Shown here: one piece after another, positions 16,567-29,516 of the stretch
How positions within the stretch are numbered: the first letter of the stretch is position 1
Layout: the number at the start of each line of letters is the position of its first letter
Assembly (NCBI GenBank): GCA_034401795.1
Contig: CM067359.1
Location: 144,156,233 to 144,220,232, forward strand
Source of the DNA: Chaetoderma sp. LZ-2023a
Lineage: Eukaryota > Mollusca > Caudofoveata > Chaetodermatida > Chaetodermatidae
Direction: 5' to 3'
DNA: 64,000 bases
Program-made: the position numbers and the translations under genes
Notes under the pieces: generated by a model
The model's database searches: none
What the model saw: only the letters and a program-made list of their open reading frames with translations
What the model was told of the DNA's origin: nothing

Positions 16567-17753
16567 TCTTAAATAACGTGGAAAAGCTTGGATTAGCTTG
16601 CTGGTATTGGCTACATAAAATTCAAGATAATTCAAGAAAGGCCTAGTTAAAGTAAAATCCAAGATAATCCAAGCTAGTTTGCCGGTATTGGCCACTTAAA
16701 ATCCAAGAATATTCCAGCTAGCTTGAACATTCAAGAAAATCCAAGCCTGCTTGAACGTTCAAGAAAATCCAACTTAGCTTGGATTTTATTCCAGAAAGTT
16801 CCAGCTATCTAGAACTTCAAGAAAATCACAGCTAATCCTAGTTTTTGAAATAGGTTAGCCAATAACATAACATGTTTGCACGTGTACACAAACGCTGCCA
16901 CACAGATTATATATAAATATGTATGCTTAAAGACCAAAATCACCGTCATGGTTACTCAATAACAAATACAATTTCAGCCAGACATTAGCAATGTATGAAT
17001 TTCTGACTGATTTGTCTGTTATTCTTATAGACATAGATTGTTAATGTGCCATATTATTTAGAAAGTCATCATCACTGCATTAATTACATAGAACTGAAAA
17101 AGCTATACCAAAACTGGTAATTCTGAATAAATCTCTGGAAATCAATAGAATACATACCTCAAAATACAGGTCTGTTTCCATTTAAGGTTACTGATGCTAA
17201 GCATTCTATCTAACAGTACTGTCAGTGTTTCCAAACTATCATTCTATATATCCATAGCTGGTAATGATCAATGCAATAAATCTACAGTTTGCTTTTTTAC
17301 AGACTTTTTAAATTTCCCACCAATTTACCAGGTCACGGTCACCTCTAGTCATGACTATACAGAACCTGTTCTTGCCTTAGTGTAAGCTATTTCAAGATAA
17401 TCTAAGGTAGCGTAAGTGAGTCTACAAATTCAAGGATATCCAAGTCTCTTGAATTCTTTTATGTCTGACGAAACAAAGTTCTAGAAAATCCAAGCTAGCT
17501 TGAATTCTGTCAAATCAGAAAAGTCCAAGCAAATCCAAGAAGCTTGCACTTTTTCATGATGATATTTAAAAGGTCCTAGAAAGTCCCAGCTAGCTTGAAT
17601 TCTGAGAGATTTTCAAGAAGTTCAAACAATTATATAAAGTCCAAGCTAATTCAAGGTAATCCAAGCTGGTATGGCTTGAGTAATTTTCCAATAGCTTGGA
17701 TATTCAAGAAAATACAAGCTAATCCAAGTTAACTTGAAATTTATTTCACACGG
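16567..17753. repeat. 1.2-kb repeat, copy 3
   Basis: Tandem to copy 2, with only about 10 bp between them. The high similarity indicates a recent segmental duplication or back-to-back insertion. Both copies lie within the right terminal region of D2. Confidence 0.8.
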
Positions 17754-18164
17754 GCATATGCCTCTTCATGGATCTGCTTAAAGCTGGATTATATGACTGG
17801 ATTCGTCAAAGGAATGAAGTCTCGGTTGCTACAACATGGCCATGTGATAGCTATCAGCCAATGAGGTTGTCATTGTGCTTAATGACCTACTCAGTGGCTA
17901 TGGGTATTGGCTTAACCCTCTTCTTGCCTCATACTGAGATATAGCATTCATGCGAATAACTATGGATCTCATCATTAGGGAGAGTATGGAGATTCCTGAA
18001 GAAGCCTTCAGTCACTCTGTAACCACACTACAAAGCAAACATTGGCTGTAAAAAGTTCATCCTACTACGCTTCCCTTCAGAGAAGGAAAGAGCAATAGTA
18101 ATGCAAGGAGGTAGGTATATGTAATTAGTAAAACATAAAACCAGACCCTCCGGGTCGTCTGGTC
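17754..18164 (+). repeat. D2 right terminal region
   Basis: Resumes DIRS terminal sequence. GAGCAATAGTAATGCAAGGA at 18087 repeats 14841. The end at about 18164 is inferred from complementarity with the internal region. Confidence 0.55.
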
Positions 18165-20138
18165 GATACACTACAATCATCCCCTGAAGAAAAGCGAGTG
18201 GTCCTTCTAAGGACCGTTACTAACCAACTAACATGAAACTCATAAGTGCTTCATGATGATCAGTTATGTCAGTCTCATTACAATAAAGACAAGACCATCA
18301 TATTAATTCGCGATTCGGTCATCGCATTAAAGTTTTGCGTATCGGATACCCTGGTATTGACGCCATTTTTGCAGGCTAATGTAACATTACTAGCAATGGG
18401 TTGTGAAACCGTTTTACATTTTATTTAATATCCTGCAAAAATCACTCGAGATTTTATGTTTTCTAATACCGGGCAGGGTTATTCAATACAAGTTTTTTTA
18501 TGGCCTTAGTTTCATGGAAAATGTAAACATTGCCTTGCTATGGGCTATCCTCTTTAGTGTGTAGTAAATTGGCAAATGTCGGACGATCTTGGAATGCCTG
18601 GATGTTCAAAATTATGATACTGATTTGGATCCTCGTAATCACATAACCCTCTATTGTTAGATAGGCTATTAAGCCTGTCAGGTTATCAGGCTCACTTGAT
18701 TTCTAAATCTAGCAAGAGACTTGCATTCACCTGATTTCTAAATCTAGCGAGAAAATTGATCATATATTGGTTATATTGTAATGTAAGTGACCAACATATA
18801 ATGATTCCAAACGAAATACGATGTTCAAGAACAATTGCTTGAACACCAGAGAATTAAACTGAGGTAGACCGCTTCTAATGTTAGCGAGCTAGCCACTGGC
18901 AAAGTAAATCTCCGTTTGGAGGCGCTGACGAGAAGCGTATATCGCATTGATGAATTTCCGATTCCAGGATAACTCTATATCCGAGTACTCACTCAAGATA
19001 CCTCATTGAAATTTGCTTCAACCTGATCTGATCAGATAATATCACGTAATTTATATATCCCGTGATTGATGGAATAAACAATCTTTATTAAAGGATATGC
19101 AATATTTAGGCAGTTCAATTTAATAATTTCACTTCTGCGATTGATGTTTTGAGGTAGATTAACATAGCCACGAGGTGACACGATTTGTGCAGGGGAAATT
19201 CAAAATCCAGAGGAAAACAACGTGACTAAGTTTTATCCTTGTATATAGTGTACACTAATTTTTTGGAACGTGTAAATTGAGCATAAATGTGCGGCCTATT
19301 TGTGGGTTCATAAGTAAATACGCCACTCCCATCTTTGCTGGTACTCATTCATATTCAACTTATTTCTGTTGCAACTTATGACTAATAACTTCGAGAGTTA
19401 AATGGTTAATATTTTGATAGTAAATACTACAAACTTTGATGGCCAAGTTTTACTATATCAGAGATGTTTGTCGAGCTCAGGGTTTTAGTAGCAAGCATAT
19501 AGCCTTTGGATCAGGAAAGTTCTTGACTATCAGACCCTTTTATTAGCCCTAAGATGAGTTTTTTCCTACTTAATGTATAATCTAATCTCTCAGCATTTTG
19601 CAAATTCTTTCTGTGGGTACTTAACTCGGGCAAAATTGGATATAAAGAGCACATACCCAGGCTATGAAGGATCATTCTATCTGCTCTCAATCGATCAATT
19701 GTTATAGTCAACTATAACATTCTGCTTGCAAATGGAACTCATCTGAAAGTCTACCAGAAGAGGGGAAGAACTAACCTAGTTAGAAAAAATTTCTCTCTGA
19801 GGGGTGTGCAAACTGGGAAATGTTTTGTCTGAACATGTTGTTTCCACACCAACTCTTAAAACATTTGAAAATGGGTTAGATAGGCTTTGGCATAGTCAAG
19901 AGGCAATGCATGACTACACCATACACGCAACCCATGACCAGAAGTGATGGCACAGTCGTGGAGCTAAATGAAGACAAGATGAGCATACGGCCTAATTGTT
20001 CTGTGCTCAGTATTATTACTAGATTATAACTCTCAGTATTTACGGTATAGCAATTGATTATAATTAAACTTCTGGTTTAGGTATGCCAAATCAATTTATT
20101 TCTGTTGTTTTGCTGGTATTGTTTATGTTTCTAAATCA
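18165..20138. other. no gene seen
   Basis: AT-rich sequence. 19050-19160 resembles 28980-29060 (shared AATATTTAGGC and TTAATAATTTCACT), so at least part is old transposon DNA. No ORF above background. Confidence 0.4.
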
Positions 20139-21850
20139 CATTATATTTGGGAGGAAGCATTCATAGGGCATATAGATCTAAGTTTGTTCAAACGAAGCGG
20201 ATCGGCCAAAATCCAAGATAGCCACCGGCCAAAATGGCCGATTTTTAGACACTTAAAAATCATCTCCAAAGCCGCAAGAGGAATTGATTCAATACTCATA
20301 ACACATCATCTATGGCAACGTTAGACCCAAGTTTATTCAAGCCAACCTTATTGGCCTATTTACTTGGCGGCCATCTTGGATGACATGGTTTTCCCGAAAA
20401 CGACCTCTCCCCCCCCCCCCCCTACCCGCTGAAGGGATAGAGCTGAAATTTATTAAATATGTTTAGGGACCAAGGGCCATTCAAATTTGTTCAAAGAAAT
20501 TTTGTATGTTAAAAAACATGGCCGGCATCAACCAATCAAAGTTTAGCATTTGTTGGTCATATTGTTTTTTTCGTATTTGATGTATTTTAATGGCGAAAAT
20601 TGCTCTCTATATGCTTATCAGGGTGCTGAGTTGAAATATGCCACTTTCGAGACTGTCGGATAAATGGTTTGGCTACCATCTTGGTTTTGTTTTCCCGCCA
20701 TAGGCTCCCATAGTAAGGCAATGGGCCTATAGTAAAGCAATGGGGAATTCTTTAAACGACTTCTTCTCAAGACCCACGAGGCTGATTTCAATTATATTTG
20801 GCAGGAAACATCCATAGGGCATAGAGATCTAATTTTGTTCAAACGAAGCGGATCGGTCCAAGTCCAAGATGGCCACCGGCCAAAATGGCCGATTTTTAGA
20901 ACCACTAAAAAATCTCCGAAACTGCTCTACGAATTGATTCAAAACTCATAACACATCATCTATGGCAACGTTAGACCCAAGTTTATTCAAGGCAACTTGA
21001 TTGGCCTATGTGCTTGGCGGCCATCTTGGATGACGTAGTTTTCGCGAAAACGAGCTCCCGAACCGCTGAAGGGATAGCGCTAAAATTTTGTATTTTTTGC
21101 TTATGGCCCAAGGGCCATTCAAATTTGTTCAAAGGAAGTTCGTACGTTAAAAAACATGGCCGGCATCAACCAATCAAAATTTAGCTTTTGTCATATTGGC
21201 TTTTTAGTATTTGTTGTATTTTTATGACGAAAAATGCTGTATATATGCTTATCAGGGTGGCGAGTTCAAATATGCCACTTTCGAGACTGTTGGATAAACG
21301 GTTTGACTGCCATCTTGGTTCGTTTTCCTGCCATAGGCTCCCATAGTAAAGCAATGGGCCCATAGTAAAGCAATGGGGAATTCTTTAAACGACTTCTCAA
21401 GAACCACGTGGCCGATTTGAATTATATTTGGCAGAATGCAGCCTATGAGCATAGAGGTCTAGGTTTGTTCATACGAAGCTGATCGGCCAAAATCCAAGAT
21501 GGTCACCGGCTAAACCAGCCAATTTTTTTAGAAATGTCTTTAAAAATCCCCGAAACGGCTTGGGGTTTGATTCAAAACTCATGAAACATCATCTAATGCA
21601 GGAGGAGAAAACAACTTCGTATCCAGAATCGTTGAACAGATTGGGCCAAAATTTGGGAGATATGATAAGGGACTAAGGGCCGTTAGGTTTTGTTCAAAAG
21701 TAGTTAATACATAAAGAAACATGGCTTCTGTTTTCTTGTTATAATTCTGCTCAACTCTGTAGGGTTCTACTTATTGTTGATGGCCTTTCTGGTTGAAATG
21801 CCTATGATGCAGGTGAGCGATACAGGCCCCTTGGGCCTCTTGTTGAATAG
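20139..21850. repeat. three ~640-bp degenerate tandem units ending in a Helentron-like 3' end
   Basis: Units start near 20145, 20791 and 21421 with the landmark ATTATATTTGG, and each has GGCCAAAATCCAAGATGG and GGCGGCCATCTTGGATGA. Spacing is about 652 and 630 bp. The block ends with AGGTGAGCGATACAGGCCCC and TTGGGCCTCTTG (21812-21843), the same end as at 44491-44522. Confidence 0.65.
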
Positions 21851-22139
21851 GTTAGTAATCTCATGTGGCTAGTTTATAAATATTAGCTCCCATTTGTATG
21901 TGTATCCATCCATATGTCTATCCAAATCAGTGGGATTATGTCATCCCACGAAAATGGCGGTGGGGGGGGATTATTTGATTTATTTCATCTAGTTTTAATT
22001 GTGAATAGTGGTTTGCTATCTTTTACTATCATATCTGGCCTGATTTATTTTTCAGATAATTTTTTACATCAGTCTCCTTTCTGTCAGTTAGTAGGATCCC
22101 TCGCCATGATGAAGCATATTTATGTGCAAATGTAAGCGT

Positions 22140-25053
22140 GTCACAATAATAAAGTTAGTCTACATAAGGTACCTCCTCTAATCTTTTTTGTCTTACCAAG
22201 TCTTACACCGCTCCTTTCTCGAGTTCAGTAGAAATTTTGATCTTTTTCTTTGACTAGTGATATGTCTATTTATGTTATTTTCATATGGAGCTGTTTTCTC
22301 TGCCTTATCTATTCAAGCCTATTTTTAATCTTCTAAATTCTAACTTTTCTAGGCATTATTAAATAAATTCCTCAAGGGGGCCTAACCAAGATGATTGGGT
22401 CATTACCTTCTCATGGATTGTGGAATGTTTTTTACCTTTCACCCTTCTGTGTAGTTTCAGTCTTTTGTCCTTACCCTTCATTGATCTGGTAACAGGTTTG
22501 GTGGACTTCAATCCTGTTTAATCATCTGATAAAGATATTAACAATTGGGCTCATATCATACTAGCTTTGTTTAAAATTAGATTTTGTAAAATAAGATTCT
22601 GCAGGTTTATTCTGGTCCTAGCTGTCATGCTTAAGCGCTTCTAGATAATCTCTACTCCCTCAGGGGTGGGGATGGATATAGCTAGCCTCATGCATGTCAG
22701 GTAGCAGATTTCCTACATATAAGGTACAATCAACTTAGTCATTGAATCCTCCCGCTTTTTTTCCATCAAACCATGTTAGTCTCCTGCGACATTAGTCCTG
22801 CTTCTGTTCATGATCAATAAATTTCTGCTCTTCAAGTAGGATACTGTGGAGGAATGGCAGAATCCAAGGATTTTAAGGAGTGTGAGGTGCTGGCAGATCA
22901 TCTTTTTATAGGCTCTTATCTTCAACTCACATATTTATCCTTTTCCGTCAACTTCCAGGAAAATTCTACACTTCATGTCCTTATGATTTAATACTAATTC
23001 TGTTGCATATTTTAGAATTATTTTGGCTGGAACCCATGGCTGCTTTATTGCTGTTTGAGACAGCGATGACTTATAGTCAAATCGTCTTATAATATTCAAC
23101 TCCTTTCCTGATACGTTGTCTCAGAAATGGAGTTGATCGATGAAAGGAATAATATGGACAGTCAAGGATAAGGGACAGTGTTTTCTGATATTTCCATACA
23201 TACAGACTAAAATTTTGGCCGAATGGAGTGAGTTTTGTGTACGAAGGTCAAGTCTGGTAATTCAGAATTTTGTCCTTCAGCCCAACCGCATACACTGCAT
23301 TTTCATTCACTGGGTGGCATCGGTACCAATTCTCCAGTTTATCCATTTGCAGGTCCTTTTTCATATCTTGTTCTTAAGTGGCATCATCAAATCACGCAAG
23401 TTTTTCAGTCCGGTCTTAGACAGGATAAAAAATTGGGAAAAAGTTGGATATATTTCCATACCAATCCTTCATCATCATATTTAAATTTGATCTGTTACTG
23501 GGATTTTTTTCCCATAATATCATGTTGGACTCAATATCAAGCATGATGTATTTTCTTCTCCAGAATACTTTGGTATGTTTAACCCGATTCTGCATCCCAT
23601 CATCAAGTCATAGATTCATGGGATATTTTTTATGACCTAGATCTGTATGCTGGGGTGATGTTATCGTTTTTACTAGCATCTATCCGTCTTTATTTTCTAG
23701 AAGCCGGTTCGAGAGTTAAGTATTTACATCATTTATCCATGGTACAGGTATTTTTAGGGCATAGTGCAAAGACAAATGTCTATAATAAATTCCTCTAATT
23801 CATGTCATGGGTCTATCTGTTTAATTGTATATCTCTGAAATCATTCTTTTTCTACTAGCTGCCGCATTTGTTAGATGGCGTTCTAATATTCATATTCTTT
23901 TTGTGAATGATCTTTTCTAGGTGGTAGGAGATCTGGATACATTCTTTGCCCTTGAAGAGATCTTATATATATATATAAAACCTAATTAAGTGTTTTCAAT
24001 CCTTTCCGAAAACACTACCCAATTTAAAAGATCTTTTTGAAACACCGTTCAGATTACTTAAGCCAGTTTGTTTAGTAAGTGCGTATCCCATCAACTGGAT
24101 TACAGACACCATTAATTGACACTAGAATGTATCTCCAGGAGACACGCAATAAGTGTTAAGGCACACGATGTTCGTGGTATGATCTTCTTCACATTCTGTG
24201 CAGATCTATCAGTGGACGACATTATGTAAGTCGCAGTATAAATGTCAGATTCTACATTATTTTTATCTGAAAGATCAGATTCAATTCACAATCTGACATT
24301 TCTAGTTTCGCCACTCAAACTTAGGCTCAATTGCCTAGATTCTTTAGTCAGCCGTCTTCTTCACCATCTCACGTCTGTTTTTAAATTCTCTTTGCTGAGA
24401 TTTTCTAATTGTCATTATTTTAGTGTATTTTGTTTAGAACATTGGTTTGTTCATGCTCTTTCAGCACTTCAGCGGTTTAGTTGATTATCGTATTTTTGGT
24501 GATTAACCTTTCATTCCTGATTTGCAGTTTACCAACACACCTAGTATTTGGACTCTGACCAATTCTATGTTTTAGCAAACAGTGAATTGAGTGGCTTAGT
24601 ATTTTTGTTGTGTTACAAAACGACCCAGACGTATATACTGGTCTGGCGTTTTGTTAGCTTAATAAAATACTTACCACACAATTAACTGTGGCCCATCTCG
24701 GCCACCCCGCATCGTTAAATTGCAAATCATTAAATTTTGTGGAATTAATTAATGACGGCTTGGACTCGGTCCCATGCATAGTAGCATAAGTGCGCATGCT
24801 CACAGACTCGTTTATATGTACTCTATAGGAATAGAGGAACCGGTTCCCTAGAGCAATGACGGCTTTAGAGTTAAAGCGATACTATCAAGAATACCCAATG
24901 GGGGGATGTATCTCTGCTAACCTTATTAACTAGGGAACCCACATGCCATGGGAATGAATAGATTAAACGTGACTTATAGCAAACAGTGAATTGAGTGGTA
25001 AGTATTTTAGTAAGCTAACAAAACGCCAGACCAGTATATACATCTGGTTCGTT
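22140..25053 (+). mobile_element. very decayed DIRS-like element D4 (left end not found)
   Basis: A recombinase remnant lies at 24090-24240: KAHDVRGM keeps the H-x-x-R motif, and LSVDDIM matches D2. Behind it is an internal complementary region (24580-24690) whose second half is the reverse complement of the right end at 24979-25053 (core CTGGCGTTTTGTTAGCTTA). GTT again stands at the terminus (25051-25053). Upstream sequence 22140-24000 has no readable RT and its extent is uncertain. Confidence 0.6.
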
Positions 25054-25069
25054 TTTCCATTCAGCAAAT

Positions 25070-26060
25070 CATTTATATTTCAGGATTGGTGAAGCCTATT
25101 GGAACTAAACTTGAATACATGGTTAACTATAATGTTAGGATGCAGAATGATAACACGGTGGTCACAAGGTGAAAGGTCAATACCACTGTGACAAACTTGA
25201 GACAGGCGAAACATTTAATTCCTTGGAATTCTTGTTTTTCCAACTTTAACATTTTCCGTTTAGCTCAACTTTTCAGTTTATTTCTCATGTTTGGTTATTC
25301 ATACTGGACCCAAACTTGGACACGCCTCCTTATAATAACACGGCATCACACAATGACCTTCGGGTCAAAGGTCAATGTCATTGTGACCTTGGTAAAAAAA
25401 ACCTTCAACTAACATTTTACGTTTAGCCCAAACTTTTCTGTTTATATCTCATCTTTGGTTAATAATACTTGACCCAAACTTGGACACATGCTTCATCATG
25501 CAATGATGTTGGGTCAAAAGGTCATGGTCCCTGACGCATGTCGTCTGTTGCACATCCGTGAACCTTTGTTTAAAAATTCTACTCCTCATTAACCGCATGA
25601 CAGATTTCAATTTAATTTGGCTGTAAGGACCCTATGCGGGTTGGCCTCGGAACGTGTATAGAGAATTTTGATTGGTACATTTTGTGGGTGAAAATCGGAA
25701 ATTGTCAAAACGCTACTCATGATTAACTGCTTGGCGGATGTCAGTTTACTATGACTATGACTGGAAGGACCCTATTGGAGCTAGACTTTAGAACTTGTAT
25801 ACAGAATTTTGATTGATCGAGTTCTTTGGTGAAAAGCTTAGATTTTATGAAAAATTTACCGGAAATTGTCAAAATGCTACTCATTAACCGCTGAACGTTG
25901 GATATCAACTTACTTTGGCTAGACTGATCCTATGGTGCTAGGCTTCAGAACTTGTATATAGAAATTTGATTGGTCAATATTTTGGTGTGAAGATCTTAGA
26001 CTTTATGAACAATTTAGCGGAAATTCTCAAAACGCTACTCATCATTTAAGAGTATTTAAT
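25070..26060. repeat. dispersed repeat with ~150-bp core units
   Basis: Three core units (landmark TTGTATA..GAATTTTGATTGGT near 25658, 25797 and 25952), preceded by two copies of a GTGACCTTGG...TTTAGCTCAA segment. It is related to 29517-30690 and 42821-44522. Confidence 0.6.
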
Positions 26061-26186
26061 TCCAACTAGTTCAAGTGAGCATTACAAGCGCTTGGGCCTC
26101 AATGACCGAGCCAGTTATTCCAGCGATAAATTGTCAAAAATAGTCTTCTCTTGTCCTGCAGTTGGAAATCTATAACTTCTTGACCA

Positions 26187-26390
26187 TTAACCCTTTAGCA
26201 CCCATAAACGGTTTCTGCAGTGGTCTTGAGAAATTTCCATTTACAGACCAAGAGAAGAGTATTTTTGAAATTTTACCACTACAATGACTGGCTCCATAAC
26301 TGAGCCAGTCTGAAGATTCTATTGGTAATTCTGTGAGAAATGTGAAATATTCTTGAACAAATTTAATGGTTTTAGGGCTAACGGTTTAAC
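26187..26390. repeat. TTAA foldback MITE copy
   Basis: Starts TTAACCCTTTAGCACCC and contains the inverted words AATGACTGGCTC...GAGCCAGT. Same family as 31707-31946. Confidence 0.55.
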
Positions 26391-27230
26391 CTGAGTTTCA
26401 GGGAGAATGGCTGACACTGATATTGTCTTGTTATTATTTATGGTTTCAGTTACGCCGTCTGTTATTGGTGAAAATTTTCACAAATATATCAATGGGTTCC
26501 ATTACGCTGTCTGTCTGTTTGTTTGTCAGCATCCAATCTTGGTTGGGCTAATAGCTCGGCATGGCTTCACCCTATTGGGACTAAACTTGTTCACATGCTT
26601 CCTTATATCAAGGGGATGGGGCTAGGCTTGCACGATTTTGTGATTTAATCGAAAATCGTGATTTTGATTTCAAAATCGCAATTTTCTACGATGTAATTGA
26701 AAAAAAATCGAAAAATCATTAAAAAAAAATTGAGCCAACTATAAGATTTTAAAACTCCATTCATCAATAAAGAATACAGTTATAATCCATTCACGCATGT
26801 ATCCATTGTTTTTTCTGTTCACTACGTGTAAGTCCTAATCGAAACACAAAGCTCTATGGTAAACAAGCTAACAATAGCGAGGTAACACCTTTGTCATTGA
26901 GAAAACCAGCTAGTTACTCCGTTGAATCGCCATATAATTTTCTTTCGTTCGCTGCAGACGCTGAGTTCGTGAAATACCAAGTATATACTTAGTTGCAGAG
27001 TGTTAGGCAATAATCGCTGAACATAATTCTTTTTAATTCTTTTAGCAATTTCAGGCTGTGTACTAATTCTTCCTTTTTGATTCGGCTGTCATGCCTAATT
27101 AAAGAAAATAATGCAACACCATTCCAGATTGTTGTATTTTGAACTGTGCGTTCTGTTGAATGTAAACCGTATATTATGAAACAACTATAAACTGCACTAT
27201 CGGAGCTACTCAAAGTTACCGTCCTATGTA

Positions 27231-28820
27231 TACTGGTCAAAAAAAGTTAGGGATCATGGATTATATTTTGAGTACATTCTGGTAAACGGCTCAGATCAAG
27301 TGAAAACAGCTTTTGTTTACTTCTTTTATTGGTCATTGAGACATGCACGGTGTCGTGTGTTGTCAATTTCACTTTTCATGTGCAAGCGTGCAGCACATGT
27401 GAAGGGTGGCTAAAATTGAGTGTTTTCAGAGATCACAGGTGTGACTGATTTTTTTATGAAGACATCTGATTGAGTCTGATTGAGGCCTTGGTTAACGTGT
27501 ACATTGACCACGGTGGACCACCTTTACAAAATGCCGCAAAGAAGAGATTTACGAGCTTGTGAGGCAAATCAAGCAGTTGGAATGATCCAAACTGCCCAAA
27601 CACAGAGACAGGTGGCTGTTGCACTTGGTGTTTCGCAAAGTGTGATATCCAGGTTGTGGACACGGTTTCAAGCAACTGGAACTGTCAATGAGAGGCATAG
27701 AAGTGGAAGACCACGTACCACAACACGCCGCCAATACCGGTATATCGTCACTTTAGCCAGGGGACATCGTTTTGATAGTGCACGTTCTCTCAACAGACAG
27801 TTCAATGCTGCTACAGATGTTCAGATAACACCCCAGACTTTGAGGAACCGACTTCACGGAGCCAATCTTAGAGCTCGCAGGCCAGCTGTGAGACCAAGGC
27901 TACTCCTACGTCATCGACAAGCTCGCCTGGAATGGGCTCGTAATCACATTAGATGGCAAAGACGTCACTGGCAGCCAGTTTTGTTCACTGATGAATCCAG
28001 ATTCTGTTTAGATTTCCATGATGGTCGCAGACATGTGTGGAGAGAACCCAGACAATGGTATGCACAGTGTATGGTCACTGAACATGACCGTTTCGGAGGG
28101 GGCTCAGTGATGGTTTGGGGTGGGATTTCTTTGACTGGTCGCACTGAACTGGTTGCTATCAGGAATGGAGCTCTGAACGCCATCCGGTATAGGGATGAAA
28201 TCCTTCATCCAGTTGTGAGATTGTTTGCTGGAGCTGTGGGTCCTGACTTTGTTCTCATGGATGACAACGCTCGGCCTCACTGTGCTCGAGTTATCACACA
28301 GTACCTTGAGAGGGAGACCATAGAGAGAATGGAGTGGCCAGCAGTATCACCTGACTTGAACCCCATTGAGCATGTGTGGGACCAGCTTCAACAACAAATT
28401 TCACAACACCAGGTGCCCCCAATGACTCTGGATGACCTGGAAACTGCTCTCAGGCAGGAATGGGACAACCTTCCAGAACAGAACATCGTGCGCCTCATCA
28501 ACAGCATGCAGCGGCGTTGTCAAGCAGTCGTGGCTGCACGTGGAGGTCACACTCGTTACTAAAGTGCATATGGACTGATTTGGAGTGACACACGTTTATA
28601 CGCTTGTTGACTTGCAATCATGAATTCTCATTGTTTCATGGATGCCTTTCATTAACACCTATGTGATGCATTGCTGACAAATCAATTTCAAAACTGTCAT
28701 TAAATATGGATTCAGCAGAGGCTGTTAGTTATCATTTCGAATCTGTATATGTCTGTTATATCGAATGTTTCTAACAATACTGAAAAAACTTCGTGATCCT
28801 AACTTTTTTTGTCCAGTATA
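27231..28820 (+). mobile_element. Tc1/mariner-type transposon, apparently intact
   Basis: Short inverted ends TACTGGTCAAAAAAAGTTAG (left) and TACTGGACAAAAAAAGTTAG (right, inverted) are flanked by TA. They enclose one full-length transposase frame. The two ends differ by a base substitution and a 1-bp indel shortly after. Size 1.59 kb is usual for the family. Confidence 0.88.
27480..28562 (+). CDS. Tc1-like DD34E transposase
   Basis: Cut-and-paste transposase, open for 360 codons. The in-frame ATG at 27531 (MPQRRDLRACEAN, 343 residues) is the likelier start because it follows AAA and gives the usual family length. N-terminal paired helix-turn-helix: ANQAVGMIQTAQTQRQVAVA and SQSVISRLWTRF. A linker with the GRPR-type motif follows (HRSGRPRTTTRRQ). 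Catalytic triad: FTDESRF, VLMDDNARPH and SPDLNPIEHVWD, with 34 residues between the second Asp and the Glu. A GGGSVMVWGG loop lies between them. There are no stops or frameshifts, so it may have been active recently. It is nested in the hAT-like element. Confidence 0.93.
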   Translation: MRPWLTCTLTTVDHLYKMPQRRDLRACEANQAVGMIQTAQTQRQVAVALGVSQSVISRLWTRFQATGTVNERHRSGRPRTTTRRQYRYIVTLARGHRFDSARSLNRQFNAATDVQITPQTLRNRLHGANLRARRPAVRPRLLLRHRQARLEWARNHIRWQRRHWQPVLFTDESRFCLDFHDGRRHVWREPRQWYAQCMVTEHDRFGGGSVMVWGGISLTGRTELVAIRNGALNAIRYRDEILHPVVRLFAGAVGPDFVLMDDNARPHCARVITQYLERETIERMEWPAVSPDLNPIEHVWDQLQQQISQHQVPPMTLDDLETALRQEWDNLPEQNIVRLINSMQRRCQAVVAARGGHTRY

Positions 28821-29516
28821 TATGGATTGCGCAGTATCTCCCCGGGTACTAATATTAGTGTCTTCGCTCTACCCGGGTAATGACCTAAACTCGTCCTACA
28901 AAGGGAGGCTATAAGTGGAAGCCGAAACATGTGATTTATATTTTTTCTCGACGAAATTTTATGTCAAATTTTGATAAAATGAATAATGTTTATTAAACTA
29001 TACACAATATTTAGGCGGTCCCAATTAATAATTTCACTCCCACGATGATGGAATATACGGTATACATTAAGCATAGATGTAGGATAGTCAGAATTTGTCG
29101 CATGAAAGTGTATTCTAATTTCGTGCTATTTTTTGGATCATTTATTTCAACATTTTCTAGAAATTCCAATTCCCAGTTTTCGTGACTTGTTTATACTTTT
29201 GGGAATGTGGACCTACGATTTAATCGAAAATCGTGATTTTTTATATAAAATTGATCTCCGTGTTTCAAAGCAAAAATCGTGCACGCCTAGATGGGGTACA
29301 ATGATATTGAGGTAAAATTTTAAGGTCACAGTGACCTTGGTATAAAACATTACTTTTTACGGTTAAGTTTTATGTTAGCTCAACATATCGTCTTATATCT
29401 CGGTATAGCTCACCCTATTTGGAGTAAGCATGGACACATGCTTCCTAATATAGCAAGGGGAATGAGACCGATGGTATTGAGGTCATGAGGTAAAATTTTA
29501 AACTCAAGTACTTTGT

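Larger units (their letters stand above)
26623..29289. mobile_element. hAT-like non-autonomous element interrupted by a Tc1/mariner
   Basis: The ends TAGGCTTGCACGATTTT (26623 on) and, inverted, TAGGCGTGCACGATTTT (ending 29289) are flanked by 8-bp near-identical sequences GATGGGGC (26615-26622) and GATGGGGT (29290-29297). 8-bp duplications and ends with AATCG words are typical of hAT elements. Without the inner Tc1 the element is about 1.08 kb and lacks a transposase, so it depended on a helper. Confidence 0.75.

Noticed and set aside
27965..28183. minus-strand ORFs inside the Tc1 transposase
   Set aside because: Shadows of the conserved transposase frame on the other strand.
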